A DNA stretch of 64,000 nt from Ideonella sp. A 288 (lineage in GTDB: Bacteria; Pseudomonadota; Gammaproteobacteria; Burkholderiales; Burkholderiaceae_C): contig NZ_MWLO01000141.1 in NCBI RefSeq assembly GCF_002198735.1, positions 62,001 to 126,000 on the forward strand, written 5' to 3'. A model generated the notes under the pieces. The model worked only from the letters and a program-made list of their open reading frames with translations, was not told where the DNA came from and ran no database searches. Positions 35,863-44,297 of this stretch are shown one piece after another. Positions within the stretch are counted from its first letter, which is position 1. Each line of letters starts with the position of its first letter. The position numbers and the translations under genes were made by a program.

Positions 35863-37035
35863 ATGCTGCACGTCGACGTTCTCAGTGGCTACGTGGTCTG
35901 CGGCGCCGGCTCGCTGGTCGGTGCAGCGATGCTGCGCATGGCCGAAGCCAACGAGCCGCGCACGCAGGCGGCCTTGCAACGGTGCGGCTGGGGCTTCGTC
36001 ACACTGGGCCTGTCGCTGCTCGTGACCCTGCTGGGCGACGGCCTGCGCCACCCCTTGGCGCAGTTCACGCTCACGTTCGGCAGCCTGGCCGGGCTGGTGC
36101 TGATCGCCGGGGGGCTGGGCCAGTTGCAGGGCCGCAGGCTGTCGGCAGTCTGGACGGGCGCGTTGACCGCCGGCTTCGCCGTGGTGACGGCCGCCACGAT
36201 GGCGGCAGATGACCGGCTGTTCGGCCTCGCCTACGCGGCCTCGCTGGCGGCCGCGGGCTCGCTGACGGCCTGGCTCACGCGCGGCTTCATCACCAGCCCG
36301 CGCGACAGCACCGAGCGCGCGCTCGGCGCTGCCCTCGCGGCGATGGCCCTGTCGGGCTGGCTGCGGCTGGGTGTCACGCTGGGCGACACCGGACCCGCGC
36401 GCCTCGACCTGCTCTACGCGCCCGAGCCGATGCGCTCGGCCTTCGGCGTGCTCTATGGCGTGTTGCCGATGATCGTGGCCACGCTGCTGCTCGGCCTGGT
36501 CAACACCCGGCTGCGCCAGCAACTGCGCACGCTGGCCATCACCGACGAACTCACCGGCAGCATGACCCGCCGCGCGCTGCGCGAACTGGCGCCCCCGCTG
36601 ATCGAACAGCACCGGCAGCGCCGCCACGACGTGGCCGTGATGATGCTGGACCTCGACCGCTTCAAGACCATCAACGACACCTACGGCCACGCGCGCGGCG
36701 ACGCGGTGCTGCAGGTGGCCGCGCTGGAGCTGCATTCGCAGCTGCGGCCGGACGCGCTGCTGGCGCGCTATGGCGGCGAGGAGTTCGTCGCCGTGATGCC
36801 CATCGAGGACCTGCCCGCGGCGCGCCGCGTGGCCGAACGGCTGCGGTGCGCGATCGCCGACACGCCCTGGTCGGACGGGCTGGGCATCGCCGAGCCGGTG
36901 ACGGTGAGCATCGGCGTGGCGATGGTCGGCCCCCACGAGACGCTGGACGACACGCTGACCCGCGCCGACCAGGCGCTGTACCGCGCCAAGCGCGAGGGCC
37001 GCGACCAGATCCAGGTGAGCCTGTCGGTGGCGTGA
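35863..37035 (+). CDS. membrane-bound diguanylate cyclase (GGDEF)
   Basis: This 390-residue protein has an N-terminal half of about six to seven hydrophobic helices and a C-terminal GGDEF domain (about residues 220-388) with DLDRFKTINDTYGH and the active-site loop RYGGEEF, so it should make cyclic di-GMP. The inhibitory I-site, normally RxxD five residues before the loop, reads RPDA, so product inhibition may be absent. It is divergent from gnd with a gap of about 150 bases. ATG 35863 is the first start that leaves a sensible membrane N-terminus. Confidence 0.9.
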   Translation: MLHVDVLSGYVVCGAGSLVGAAMLRMAEANEPRTQAALQRCGWGFVTLGLSLLVTLLGDGLRHPLAQFTLTFGSLAGLVLIAGGLGQLQGRRLSAVWTGALTAGFAVVTAATMAADDRLFGLAYAASLAAAGSLTAWLTRGFITSPRDSTERALGAALAAMALSGWLRLGVTLGDTGPARLDLLYAPEPMRSAFGVLYGVLPMIVATLLLGLVNTRLRQQLRTLAITDELTGSMTRRALRELAPPLIEQHRQRRHDVAVMMLDLDRFKTINDTYGHARGDAVLQVAALELHSQLRPDALLARYGGEEFVAVMPIEDLPAARRVAERLRCAIADTPWSDGLGIAEPVTVSIGVAMVGPHETLDDTLTRADQALYRAKREGRDQIQVSLSVA

Positions 37036-37142
37036 CGGCGCCGGCCAACGGACCCGCCGGCCCATTGCATCGTCGACCCCGAAAGGTCCACCCGCACAAT
37101 CGGCAATGGACGCGCGCCGCGCCGCGCTGCATGCTGCGGGGC

Positions 37143-38327
37143 ATGGCTGACACCCCCCTCCCCCCAGGCGCCGCGGGCGCCGGCCCGCTGGCCGGGCTCA
37201 AGGTGATCGAACTCGGGCAGCTCATCGCCGGCCCCTTCGCCGCCAAGACGCTGGCCGACTTCGGCGCCGACGTCATCAAGATCGAATCGCCCGACGGCGG
37301 CGACCCGCTGCGCAAGTGGCGGCTGCTGAAGGACGGCACCTCGGTGTGGTGGCAGGTGCAGTCGCGCAACAAGCGCTCGGTGGCGCTGGACCTGAAAGAC
37401 CCCGAGGCCCAGGCCGTGGTGCGGCAACTGGCCGCCGATGCCGACGTGCTGGTCGAGAACTTCCGCCCCGGCGCGATGGAGGGCTTCGGCCTGGCGCCGG
37501 ACGACCTGCTGGCCGCCAATCCGAGGCTCATCGTGCTGCGCATCAGCGGCTACGGCCAGACCGGGCCCTACCGCGACAAGCCCGGCTTCGGCGTCGTGGC
37601 CGAGGCCATGGGCGGCCTGCGCCACCTCAGCGCCGAACCCGGCCGCACACCCGTGCGCGTGGGCGTGAGCATCGGCGACACGCTGGCCGCGCTGCACGGC
37701 GTGATCGGCATCCTGATGGCGCTGAACGAACGCCACCGGAGCGGCCGCGGCCAGGTGATCGACGTGGCGCTGTACGAGGCCGTCTTCAACTGCATGGAGA
37801 GCCTGCTGCCCGAGTACAGCGCCTTCGGCGCGGTGCGCGGCCCGGCCGGCAGCGCGCTGCCGGGCATCGCGCCCAGCAACGCCTACGCCTGCCGCGACGG
37901 CCACGCGCTGGTGGCCGGCAACGGCGACAGCATCTTCCGCCGGCTGATGGCGGCCATCGGCCGCGACGACCTGGGCCGCGACCCGGCGCTGGCCGACAAC
38001 ACCGGCCGCGTCGCCCGCGTCGACGAGATCGACGCCGCCATCGGCGCCTGGACGGCCACGCGCACGGTCGACGAGGTGCTGGCCGCGCTGGACGCCGCCG
38101 CCGTGCCCGGCGGCCGCATCTACACCGTGGCCGACATCGCCCACGACCCGCACTACCAGGCCCGCGGCATGCTGCAGACGGTGGCGATGGACGACGGCAG
38201 CCTGCTCACCGTGCCCGGCATCGTGCCCAAGCTGTCGCGCACGCCCGGCGGCCACCGCCGCAATGCGCCCGCGCTGGGGCAGGACACCGCCGCGGTGCTG
38301 GACGAACTGAGGGCGCAGCGCCCATGA
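37143..38327 (+). CDS. class III CoA-transferase (CaiB/BaiF family)
   Basis: This 394-residue enzyme moves CoA between carboxylic acids. It has the family start LAGLKVIELGQLIAGPFAAKTLADFGADVIKIE, the RNKRSVALDLK block, SGYGQTGPY, and GVSIGD, whose Asp is the catalytic nucleophile position. The substrate cannot be told from sequence. Two in-frame ATGs (37131 and 37143) are possible; neither has a strong ribosome-binding site. It overlaps the following VOC gene by four bases (ATGA), so the two proteins probably share a pathway. Confidence 0.88.
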   Translation: MADTPLPPGAAGAGPLAGLKVIELGQLIAGPFAAKTLADFGADVIKIESPDGGDPLRKWRLLKDGTSVWWQVQSRNKRSVALDLKDPEAQAVVRQLAADADVLVENFRPGAMEGFGLAPDDLLAANPRLIVLRISGYGQTGPYRDKPGFGVVAEAMGGLRHLSAEPGRTPVRVGVSIGDTLAALHGVIGILMALNERHRSGRGQVIDVALYEAVFNCMESLLPEYSAFGAVRGPAGSALPGIAPSNAYACRDGHALVAGNGDSIFRRLMAAIGRDDLGRDPALADNTGRVARVDEIDAAIGAWTATRTVDEVLAALDAAAVPGGRIYTVADIAHDPHYQARGMLQTVAMDDGSLLTVPGIVPKLSRTPGGHRRNAPALGQDTAAVLDELRAQRP

Positions 38328-38716
38328 TCGACCACCTCGACCACCTGGTGCTCACCACCGCCGATGAGGCTGCGTGCGTCGACTTCTACACCCGCGTCCT
38401 CGGCATGCGGCTCGACGCCTTCGTCGGTGGCACGCCGCCGGTGGAGCGCAAGGCCTTCGCCTTCGGCGCGCAGAAGATCAACCTGCACGTCAAGGGCCGC
38501 GAATTCGAGCCCAAGGCGCACACGCCGGTGCCCGGCGCGCTGGACCTGTGCTTCATCGCCAGCGTGCCACTGGCCGAGGTGATGGCCCGCCTGGCCGCCG
38601 CCGGCTGGCCGATCGTCGAAGGTCCGGTGCTGCGCACCGGCGCCACCGGCCGCATCCGCTCGGTCTACCTGCGCGACCCGGACCTGAACCTGATCGAGGT
38701 GTCCGAGCCGGTGTGA
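38324..38716 (+). CDS. VOC family (glyoxalase-like) protein
   Basis: This 130-residue protein has the start IDHLDHLVLTTADEAACVDFYTRVLGM and the end VYLRDPDLNLIEV, the two halves of a vicinal oxygen chelate fold, with His near the start and Glu near the end as metal-ligand candidates. Members include glyoxalases, dioxygenases and epimerases. It is translationally coupled to the CoA-transferase gene, so a CoA-thioester or its acid is a plausible substrate. Confidence 0.85.
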   Translation: MIDHLDHLVLTTADEAACVDFYTRVLGMRLDAFVGGTPPVERKAFAFGAQKINLHVKGREFEPKAHTPVPGALDLCFIASVPLAEVMARLAAAGWPIVEGPVLRTGATGRIRSVYLRDPDLNLIEVSEPV

Positions 38717-38832
38717 TGCAGCGCCCAGGCCGACGGCATGGGCCGTCCGCCACGGGCCCGGGCTTGTCCGGTCTGGCGCGAGCACCCCGTCTGATGGGTG
38801 CAGCGGGCTTCAACCGCCGGAGTACCACCACC

Positions 38833-39126
38833 ATGCACCAGACAGCCGCCACGGCCGACCGGGCCGAGATCGCCGGTCAGGGCTTCGACGCGGACGAGCT
38901 TGCCGCGCGGGGGCTGTCCATCGTCGTCGAAAACACCAGCGACGAAGTGATGCAGGGTGCCGTCGTCCGCGTGCCGCTGCCGCCCCGCTGCACGCTGTCC
39001 GACCCCGATGGGCTCAATGCGATGCACGGCCTGCGCATGGGCCTCGACCATGCGCTGTGCCTGACCATCGACCGGCTGCAGCCCCACGACAGCCTGGTGA
39101 TCGTCGTGGCGCTGCGCACCCACTGA
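38833..39126 (+). CDS. small hypothetical protein, DUF11-like beta sandwich
   Basis: A 97-residue reading frame starts at ATG 38833 and has normal local codon bias. The stretch LSIVVENTSDEVMQGAVVRVPLPPRC followed by DSLVIVVAL resembles one DUF11-type beta-sandwich repeat, normally found many times in surface proteins. There is no signal peptide, so a lone cytoplasmic copy would be odd. It could be a decayed remnant or a chance frame. No ribosome-binding site is obvious. Confidence 0.45.
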   Translation: MHQTAATADRAEIAGQGFDADELAARGLSIVVENTSDEVMQGAVVRVPLPPRCTLSDPDGLNAMHGLRMGLDHALCLTIDRLQPHDSLVIVVALRTH

Positions 39127-39189
39127 GGCCCTGCTCGCGTTCGGTCGGCCCATGCAACACGCCAGGCACGGGCGCGAATCCGGCCCGGC

Positions 39190-39214
39190 CGCACGGCGCT
39201 GACCAGGCCGTGCG
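39190..39214 (+). terminator. hairpin downstream of the small hypothetical gene
   Basis: CGCACGGC (39190-39197) and GCCGTGCG (39207-39214) are perfect complements with a nine-base loop, between the small gene and the kinase promoter. There is no T-run. Confidence 0.4.
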
Positions 39215-39270
39215 AGGGTCGGTGCGGCCCCGCCACCGGCGCGCCCATCATGAAGTCGAATGACGACGGG

Positions 39271-39299
39271 TGTCCGCTTTGCGGCCAGGATCGCGTCTG
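39271..39299 (+). promoter_or_regulatory. putative ECF-sigma promoter of the Ser/Thr kinase operon
   Basis: TGTCCGCTTT (39271-39280) and GCGTCTG (39293-39299) recur at exactly the same spacing upstream of the small exported-protein gene on the other strand (44216 to 44188). CGTC is a common -10 core of ECF sigma factors, and an ECF gene lies in this locus. Transcription would begin near 39306, giving a leader of about 80 bases before ATG 39387. Confidence 0.55.
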
Positions 39300-39386
39300 T
39301 CATGCCATGGCCGTGCGATCCCGCCGAGGCCGTGCCTGCTGCCGGCCCAGGGCAGTGGCGAGCTCGCCGCACCATTGCCTGCACCC

Positions 39387-42038
39387 ATGCCTTTGACCGC
39401 CGACCAGATCCGCGACCTGAGCCGCCTGCTCGACGAGGCGCTGGCCTTGCCCGTGGACGAACGCGAGGCCTGGCTGGCGGCACTGCCGGCGGCCCGGCAG
39501 GCCCTGGTCGAACCGCTGCGTCGGATGCTGGCGCAGTCGGGCGCCGACACCGAGGGCAGTCTGCTGGCGACGCTGCCCCAATTGGACGGACTGGCCGCCG
39601 ACGCAGGCGACAGCACCCCGGCCGAGGCGGCCGAAGGCGAGCGCGTCGGGCCCTACCGGCTGCGCCAGGTGATCGGCCGCGGCGGCATGGGCGCGGTGTG
39701 GCTGGCCGACCGCGTCGACGGCATCTTCGAACGCGAGGTGGCGGTGAAGATGCCGCGCCTGTCGCGCCACCCCGGGCTGGCCGACCGCATGGCGCGCGAG
39801 CGCCAGATCGGCGCGCTGCTGGAGCATCCGCACATCGCACGGCTCTACGATGCCGGCATCGATGCGCTCGGCCGCCCCTATCTCGTGATGGAGCGCGTGC
39901 AGGGCGTCAACCTGATCGCCCACTGCGATCGCGAGGGGCTCGATCTGCGGCAGCGCCTGGGCCTGATGCTGCAGACCTGCGCCGCCCTGGCCCATGCCCA
40001 CCGCCTGCTGGTGGTGCACCGCGACATCAAGCCGTCCAATCTGCTGGTCGACCACGGGGGGCAGGTCAAGCTGCTGGATTTCGGCATTGCCCGTTTGCTG
40101 GACATCGACGGCCCGATGACCAACAGCCTGAGCGATGGCAGCCAGCGCACGCACACGCCCCGCTACGCCGCGCCCGAACAGCGGCAGGGCGATCCGGTGA
40201 GCACTGCAGCCGACATCTACTCGCTCGGCGTGGTGCTGCACGAGATGCTCACCGGCACCCTGCCCGATGCGCCGGCCGACCAGCTGAAGGCCGGCCGCGC
40301 CGGGCTGGACCGCGACCTGCGGGCCGTGCTGCGCCGGGCCCTGCGCGACAACCCCGACGAGCGCTACAGCTCGGTCGAGCGACTGGGCGACGACCTGCGC
40401 CGGGTGCTGTCGGGGCACCCGGTGACCGCCGAGCCGGCGGCCCCATGGCACCGCGCCGCGCTGTTCGCCCGCCGTCACAGCCTCGCTCTGGGCGCGGCGG
40501 CCGTGGTGCTCGGATTGATGGGCTCCAGTGCTGCGCTGTATGCGAGTCAGCAGACCCGCACCCGGGTGCAGGCCGACCGCGCGGCGCAGGCGCGCGAGTT
40601 CCTGTTCGACCTGTTCGAGGACGCCGAGCCACTGGACGGGCAGACCGGCGCAGAGGTCACCGGTGTCCGCATGGCCCAGGCCGCCCTGGCACGCGCGCGG
40701 CTGGGCTTTGCCAGCCAGCCGGACCTTCGCGCGCAGGTGCTGGTCGAGCTGGGCGTGCTGTTCCGCCGCTTCCAGCAGCCCGCCGAGGCGGAATCCATCC
40801 TGCGCGAAGGCCTGGCGCTGCTCGAACGGCACGCCGAGCGCGACGACCCCGCCTTGCAAATCGCCCGCGCGCAACTGGCCCTGCAACTGCTGGTCAGCCC
40901 GAGTGCCGAGCGGTCGAAGGAGGCCGATGACCTTGCGGGCCAGGCGCTGGCCGGCTGCCCCGCGACCAGCGCCCGCTGCGCCAAGGCGCGGGCCTACGCC
41001 TACAGCGCCTGGATGCTGTCGGCCAACGCCCGCGGCGACACCGACGCGATGGTCGTCAATGGCCGCCATGCGGTGCGCGAGCACGACGCCGCGTTCGGCC
41101 CGCGCCACGCCGAATCGGCGATGGCCCGGCTGCACCTGGCCATCATGCTGCGCAGCACCGGTGCCCTGCGCGAGGCCGCGGAGGCGCTCGATCAGGCCAT
41201 GGCCACGGCCGCGCAGGTGCCGATGCGTGCGGCCGACGCGCAGCACCTGCGCCTGAACCAGGCCCTGAGCCTGGCCGATCTGGGCCGCCACCAGGACGCC
41301 GTGTCGTCGCTGCAGGTGCTGTCGGTCGCCGAGGGTGGTGCCCCCCTCGGCGCGCTGGTGAGGAGGCTGCTCTCGCAGTCGATGTACGCCCTCGGGCGCT
41401 TCGAGCAAGCCCTCATCAACGCCGACGAGGCCTTGGCCACCGCGCGCGACGACGAGCCCGGCAGCGAGCGGCTGTTCGCCCGCCAGGCCCGCGCGCGCGC
41501 CCTGTCGGCGCTGGGCCGCCACACCGAGGCGCTGGCCGACATGGAGGCCGTGCGCACCGGGCTGGTCCGGCTGGGCCTGGCGCCCGGCAGCGTGTCGTTG
41601 CTGCGCGCCCGGCGCATCTCAGGCGAGGTGGCCCTGCGCGCCGGGCGCATCGCTGAGGCACGCGCCCTGCTCGACCCGGTGCCGGCCGCGCACCGGGGCA
41701 GCGATCCGGCGCATCCGGTGGCGCCTGTCGACCTGGCACTGGCGCTGGATCTGCTGGGGGCGCTGGAGCGCCAGGCCGGTGCTGCCGCCACCGCCCGCAC
41801 GCGCCATGCCGAGGCACGGTCGCTGCTCGCCGCCGCGCTGCCCGAACCGCATCCGCTGCGGCGACGCAATGCGCTCGAGGCCGCGCTGGCCGAGGCGCGC
41901 CTGCCGGGTGCAGCGCCGTCCGCCGCCGCCGACGCAGCGCGGAAGTACCTGGAGCTGCTGCCTGCCGATTCGGCATGGCGGCCGATGGTGAACGCCCTGG
42001 CTGCCGACCCGGCCGCCGCGGCCCCTTGGGTACTGTAG
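39387..42038 (+). CDS. membrane Ser/Thr protein kinase with C-terminal TPR-like region
   Basis: This 883-residue protein has a short helical N-terminus, a Hanks-type kinase domain (about residues 88-360) with GRGGMGAVWLAD (ATP loop), VAVKM (Lys), HRDIKPSNLL (catalytic loop), LLDFGIAR (metal site) and YAAPEQ, then one transmembrane helix (about 400-420, SLALGAAAVVLGLMG) and a long extracytoplasmic helical-repeat region. All catalytic residues are present, so it should be active. I chose ATG 39387; an upstream GTG at 39270 lies inside the predicted promoter. It is followed by a lipoprotein gene and faces an ECF sigma gene, a known pairing for this kinase class. Confidence 0.92.
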   Translation: MPLTADQIRDLSRLLDEALALPVDEREAWLAALPAARQALVEPLRRMLAQSGADTEGSLLATLPQLDGLAADAGDSTPAEAAEGERVGPYRLRQVIGRGGMGAVWLADRVDGIFEREVAVKMPRLSRHPGLADRMARERQIGALLEHPHIARLYDAGIDALGRPYLVMERVQGVNLIAHCDREGLDLRQRLGLMLQTCAALAHAHRLLVVHRDIKPSNLLVDHGGQVKLLDFGIARLLDIDGPMTNSLSDGSQRTHTPRYAAPEQRQGDPVSTAADIYSLGVVLHEMLTGTLPDAPADQLKAGRAGLDRDLRAVLRRALRDNPDERYSSVERLGDDLRRVLSGHPVTAEPAAPWHRAALFARRHSLALGAAAVVLGLMGSSAALYASQQTRTRVQADRAAQAREFLFDLFEDAEPLDGQTGAEVTGVRMAQAALARARLGFASQPDLRAQVLVELGVLFRRFQQPAEAESILREGLALLERHAERDDPALQIARAQLALQLLVSPSAERSKEADDLAGQALAGCPATSARCAKARAYAYSAWMLSANARGDTDAMVVNGRHAVREHDAAFGPRHAESAMARLHLAIMLRSTGALREAAEALDQAMATAAQVPMRAADAQHLRLNQALSLADLGRHQDAVSSLQVLSVAEGGAPLGALVRRLLSQSMYALGRFEQALINADEALATARDDEPGSERLFARQARARALSALGRHTEALADMEAVRTGLVRLGLAPGSVSLLRARRISGEVALRAGRIAEARALLDPVPAAHRGSDPAHPVAPVDLALALDLLGALERQAGAAATARTRHAEARSLLAAALPEPHPLRRRNALEAALAEARLPGAAPSAAADAARKYLELLPADSAWRPMVNALAADPAAAAPWVL

Positions 42039-42059
42039 ACAACGCACATCGGAGGAACC

Positions 42060-42467
42060 ATGCATCGATCCATGACACGCCTTGCCCCACCCGGACGCTG
42101 GCTGATGCTCGCCCTGGCGATCGCGGCCAGCGGCTGTGCATTGCCCCTCACCCCCGTGCCCAGCGCCCGGGCCACTACACCGACAAGCCCCGAGGCCATT
42201 GCCATCTGCAAGGCCCTTGATGACGCGCTGAGTGCCTTTGCCACCCTGCCGCGCGACTCGATCGACACGTCGACCCGGGCCATGCGGATCTCCATCATGT
42301 GGAGCAAAGTGCCGACGCCCTACCCCAACAAGATCTGCAACCTGTCCACCCAGGCGCAGCAGGGCCTGCTGCTGCTGTTGGCCGAGAACCCGGATCTGCA
42401 ATGCCAGGCGGCCTGTGGCAGCAGCAAGAGCGACGCCTGCAGCGCCAGCTGCAGCCCGACGCGCTGA
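42060..42467 (+). CDS. small Cys-rich lipoprotein
   Basis: This 135-residue protein starts at ATG 42060 with GGAGGA just upstream, 21 bases after the kinase stop, so it is in the kinase operon. The N-terminus is a lipoprotein signal (LALAIAASGC, lipobox Cys at about residue 26). The last 25 residues carry several Cys (QCQAACG, DACSASC), suggesting disulfides or metal binding in the periplasm. I do not recognise a family. By position it may be a ligand or partner of the kinase's extracytoplasmic region. Confidence 0.8.
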   Translation: MHRSMTRLAPPGRWLMLALAIAASGCALPLTPVPSARATTPTSPEAIAICKALDDALSAFATLPRDSIDTSTRAMRISIMWSKVPTPYPNKICNLSTQAQQGLLLLLAENPDLQCQAACGSSKSDACSASCSPTR

Positions 42468-42473
42468 GCCTGG

Positions 42474-42513
42474 GGCCGTGGCGGCACCGGCCACGCCGGG
42501 CGCCGCCACGGCC
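42474..42513. terminator. 12-bp bidirectional hairpin between convergent operons
   Basis: GGCCGTGGCGGC (42474-42485) and GCCGCCACGGCC (42502-42513) are perfect complements with a 16-base loop. It sits between the lipoprotein stop (42467) and the DUF418 stop (42522), where it can end both transcripts. T-runs are short. Confidence 0.6.
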
Positions 42514-42521
42514 TTGGCCTG

Positions 42522-43802
42522 TCAGCGGATCAAGGCGGCCGGCGCTGCCCTGCCGGATGGCCGGCCATAGGTCCATCCGGCCCACAGGGCCTCCAAGGGG
42601 CCGCGCTCGTGGCGCGCCAACCACCACAGGCTCCATGGCACCTGGACCGCGAAGAAGATGGCCAGCGCGAGCGCCACCCCGGCGGCCGGGCCCACGTGCC
42701 CCCACAGGCCCAGGCCCCAGCCCTGGAAGATCAGCAGGCACAGCACCGTCTGCATCAGGTAGTTGGTGAGCGGCATGCGACCCGCCGCCGCCAGGGGCGC
42801 GAGCAGGCGCGGGCCTCGCGGGCCGTGGGCGATGCGCGTGATCAGCAACACGTAGAAGATCGTCATCGACAGCCGACTGAACCAGTAGCACAGCCCGCCC
42901 AGCACCTTGATCGGCGACGGGCCGGGGGCACGGTTCAACTCGAAGATCAGGGTGAAGCCTGCCCCGCAGGCCAGCCCGATCGCCAGGGCCCACCACATGA
43001 GGCGCCGGATCTGCGGCATGAGCTCCGGGATGCGCGCAGCCCAGTGCCGTCGCCCGGCGAGCACGCCGACGAGCATCGTCAGCAGCATCTGCACGTACCA
43101 GCCGAAGCTGCCCCAAAGCGACCAGCGGTTGCCGTAGGCATACGCCATCACACGGGCGTTCTCGACCACCATGTCGGCCAGGCTGCCGTGACCGTAGGCC
43201 GCGTTGTTGCTGGCCTCGAAAGCCTGTGCCTGGGCCACGCGCATCGCGGTGATCTCGGGCGTGACCAGCTGAAGCCGCAACAGGCCGGCCGCCAGCGGAT
43301 ACAGCAGGCACAGCCCGATCAACACGACGATGCCGCGGTCTCCCATCCGCGCCAGCCCGAACAAGGCCACGATGCCCAGCACGGCATAGACGTGCAGCAC
43401 ATCGCCGGTCCACAACAGCACCGCGTGCAGCGCGCCGAGCAGCGCGAGCAGGACCAGGCGCCGAAGGTACAGGGCAGGGGTGCGCGCCGGGTCGCGCTCG
43501 CGCATGCGGGCGTACTGCAGCGTGAATCCGAGCCCGAACAGCATCGAGAACATGCTGTTGAACTTGCCCGAGAAGAGCATGTCGCGCAGTTGCTCGGCCG
43601 CCTGGTCGATGGCGCCTGGCCACTGGTGCGCGCCATCGGCCTCGGCGAAGCCGGAACTGCTGAACATCGGCATGTTCATGATCAGGATGCCCATCAGGGC
43701 GACGCCGCGCAGCACGTCGAGCGTCCAGATGCGCTCGCGCGCCGGCAGGGCACAGGCCGCTGCAGAGGCCGGACCGGACGCCGCCTGCTGGCGGGCGGTC
43801 AT
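42522..43802 (-). CDS. DUF418 family membrane protein
   Basis: This 426-residue inner-membrane protein has about ten hydrophobic helices. It begins with RIWTLDVLRGVALMGILIMNMPMF and contains FSMLFGLGFTLQYAR, family words of DUF418 (YeiB-like) proteins; the C-terminal part (AGRMPLTNYLMQTVLCLLIF through WTYGRP) is the DUF418 domain proper. The fold is related to acyltransferase 3, so a role in modifying envelope molecules is possible but unproven. It overlaps the small exported-protein gene by four bases (ATGA). Confidence 0.88.
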   Translation of the reverse strand: MTARQQAASGPASAAACALPARERIWTLDVLRGVALMGILIMNMPMFSSSGFAEADGAHQWPGAIDQAAEQLRDMLFSGKFNSMFSMLFGLGFTLQYARMRERDPARTPALYLRRLVLLALLGALHAVLLWTGDVLHVYAVLGIVALFGLARMGDRGIVVLIGLCLLYPLAAGLLRLQLVTPEITAMRVAQAQAFEASNNAAYGHGSLADMVVENARVMAYAYGNRWSLWGSFGWYVQMLLTMLVGVLAGRRHWAARIPELMPQIRRLMWWALAIGLACGAGFTLIFELNRAPGPSPIKVLGGLCYWFSRLSMTIFYVLLITRIAHGPRGPRLLAPLAAAGRMPLTNYLMQTVLCLLIFQGWGLGLWGHVGPAAGVALALAIFFAVQVPWSLWWLARHERGPLEALWAGWTYGRPSGRAAPAALIR

Positions 43803-44137
43803 TGCGCCACCCCCGTGCCGTCGGGCATCGGGCGGGACGCCCATCGATGGGTCGGGCGCGGTTGCGGCCACGGCAGGCTCTGCAGGCAGGCCTGGGTGGC
43901 CTCGTCGACCGACCGAGCCTGGTTCATCCGGAGGCGCACGCAGTGGGCCAGCACCCGCTGGCGGTGGGCCAGCGCCGACGCCTGCAGGGCCCGCGGCACC
44001 GGCGGCCCCCAGGGCAGGGCCCCGGACTGAGCCGCCTCGGCCTGTGCCGGTGTCGGCGCTGCCGCAGCGCCGTGGGCCGAGGTCGATGCGGCCAGGCCGC
44101 AGGCCAGGAGCCAGGTCACCGAGTTCCACATCGTCAT
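43799..44137 (-). CDS. small exported hypothetical protein
   Basis: This 112-residue protein has a signal peptide (MTMWNSVTWLLACGLAAST, then AHGAAAAPTPAQA). The mature part is short and helical, with two Cys in CVRLRMNQARSVDEATQAC that could form a disulfide. GGAGA lies seven bases before ATG 44137, which decides the start over the ATG at 44149. It is first in a two-gene operon with DUF418 and has an upstream promoter matching the kinase promoter. I do not recognise a family. Confidence 0.75.
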   Translation of the reverse strand: MTMWNSVTWLLACGLAASTSAHGAAAAPTPAQAEAAQSGALPWGPPVPRALQASALAHRQRVLAHCVRLRMNQARSVDEATQACLQSLPWPQPRPTHRWASRPMPDGTGVAQ

Positions 44138-44187
44138 GGGCGTCTCCACTGCCAGGCCCGTGCCTCGATGGCGGCCCGACACAAACC

Positions 44188-44216
44188 CAGACGCCGATCG
44201 GGGACGAAAGAGGACA
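44188..44216 (-). promoter_or_regulatory. putative ECF-sigma promoter of the exported-protein/DUF418 operon
   Basis: On the minus strand TGTCCTCTTT (44216 to 44207) and GCGTCTG (44194 to 44188) match the kinase-operon promoter in 9 of 10 and 7 of 7 positions, with the same 23-base distance from TGTCC to CGTCTG. The intervening bases differ, which is what a two-element promoter predicts. The leader would be about 45 bases. Confidence 0.55.
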
Positions 44217-44297
44217 AGCCCCCCCTGAGTCGGCCCTGGCACGGGTGCGGCCGCATCGGCACCCCCACGCCGCCGCCGTGGGGCGCCCGCGCCCCGC

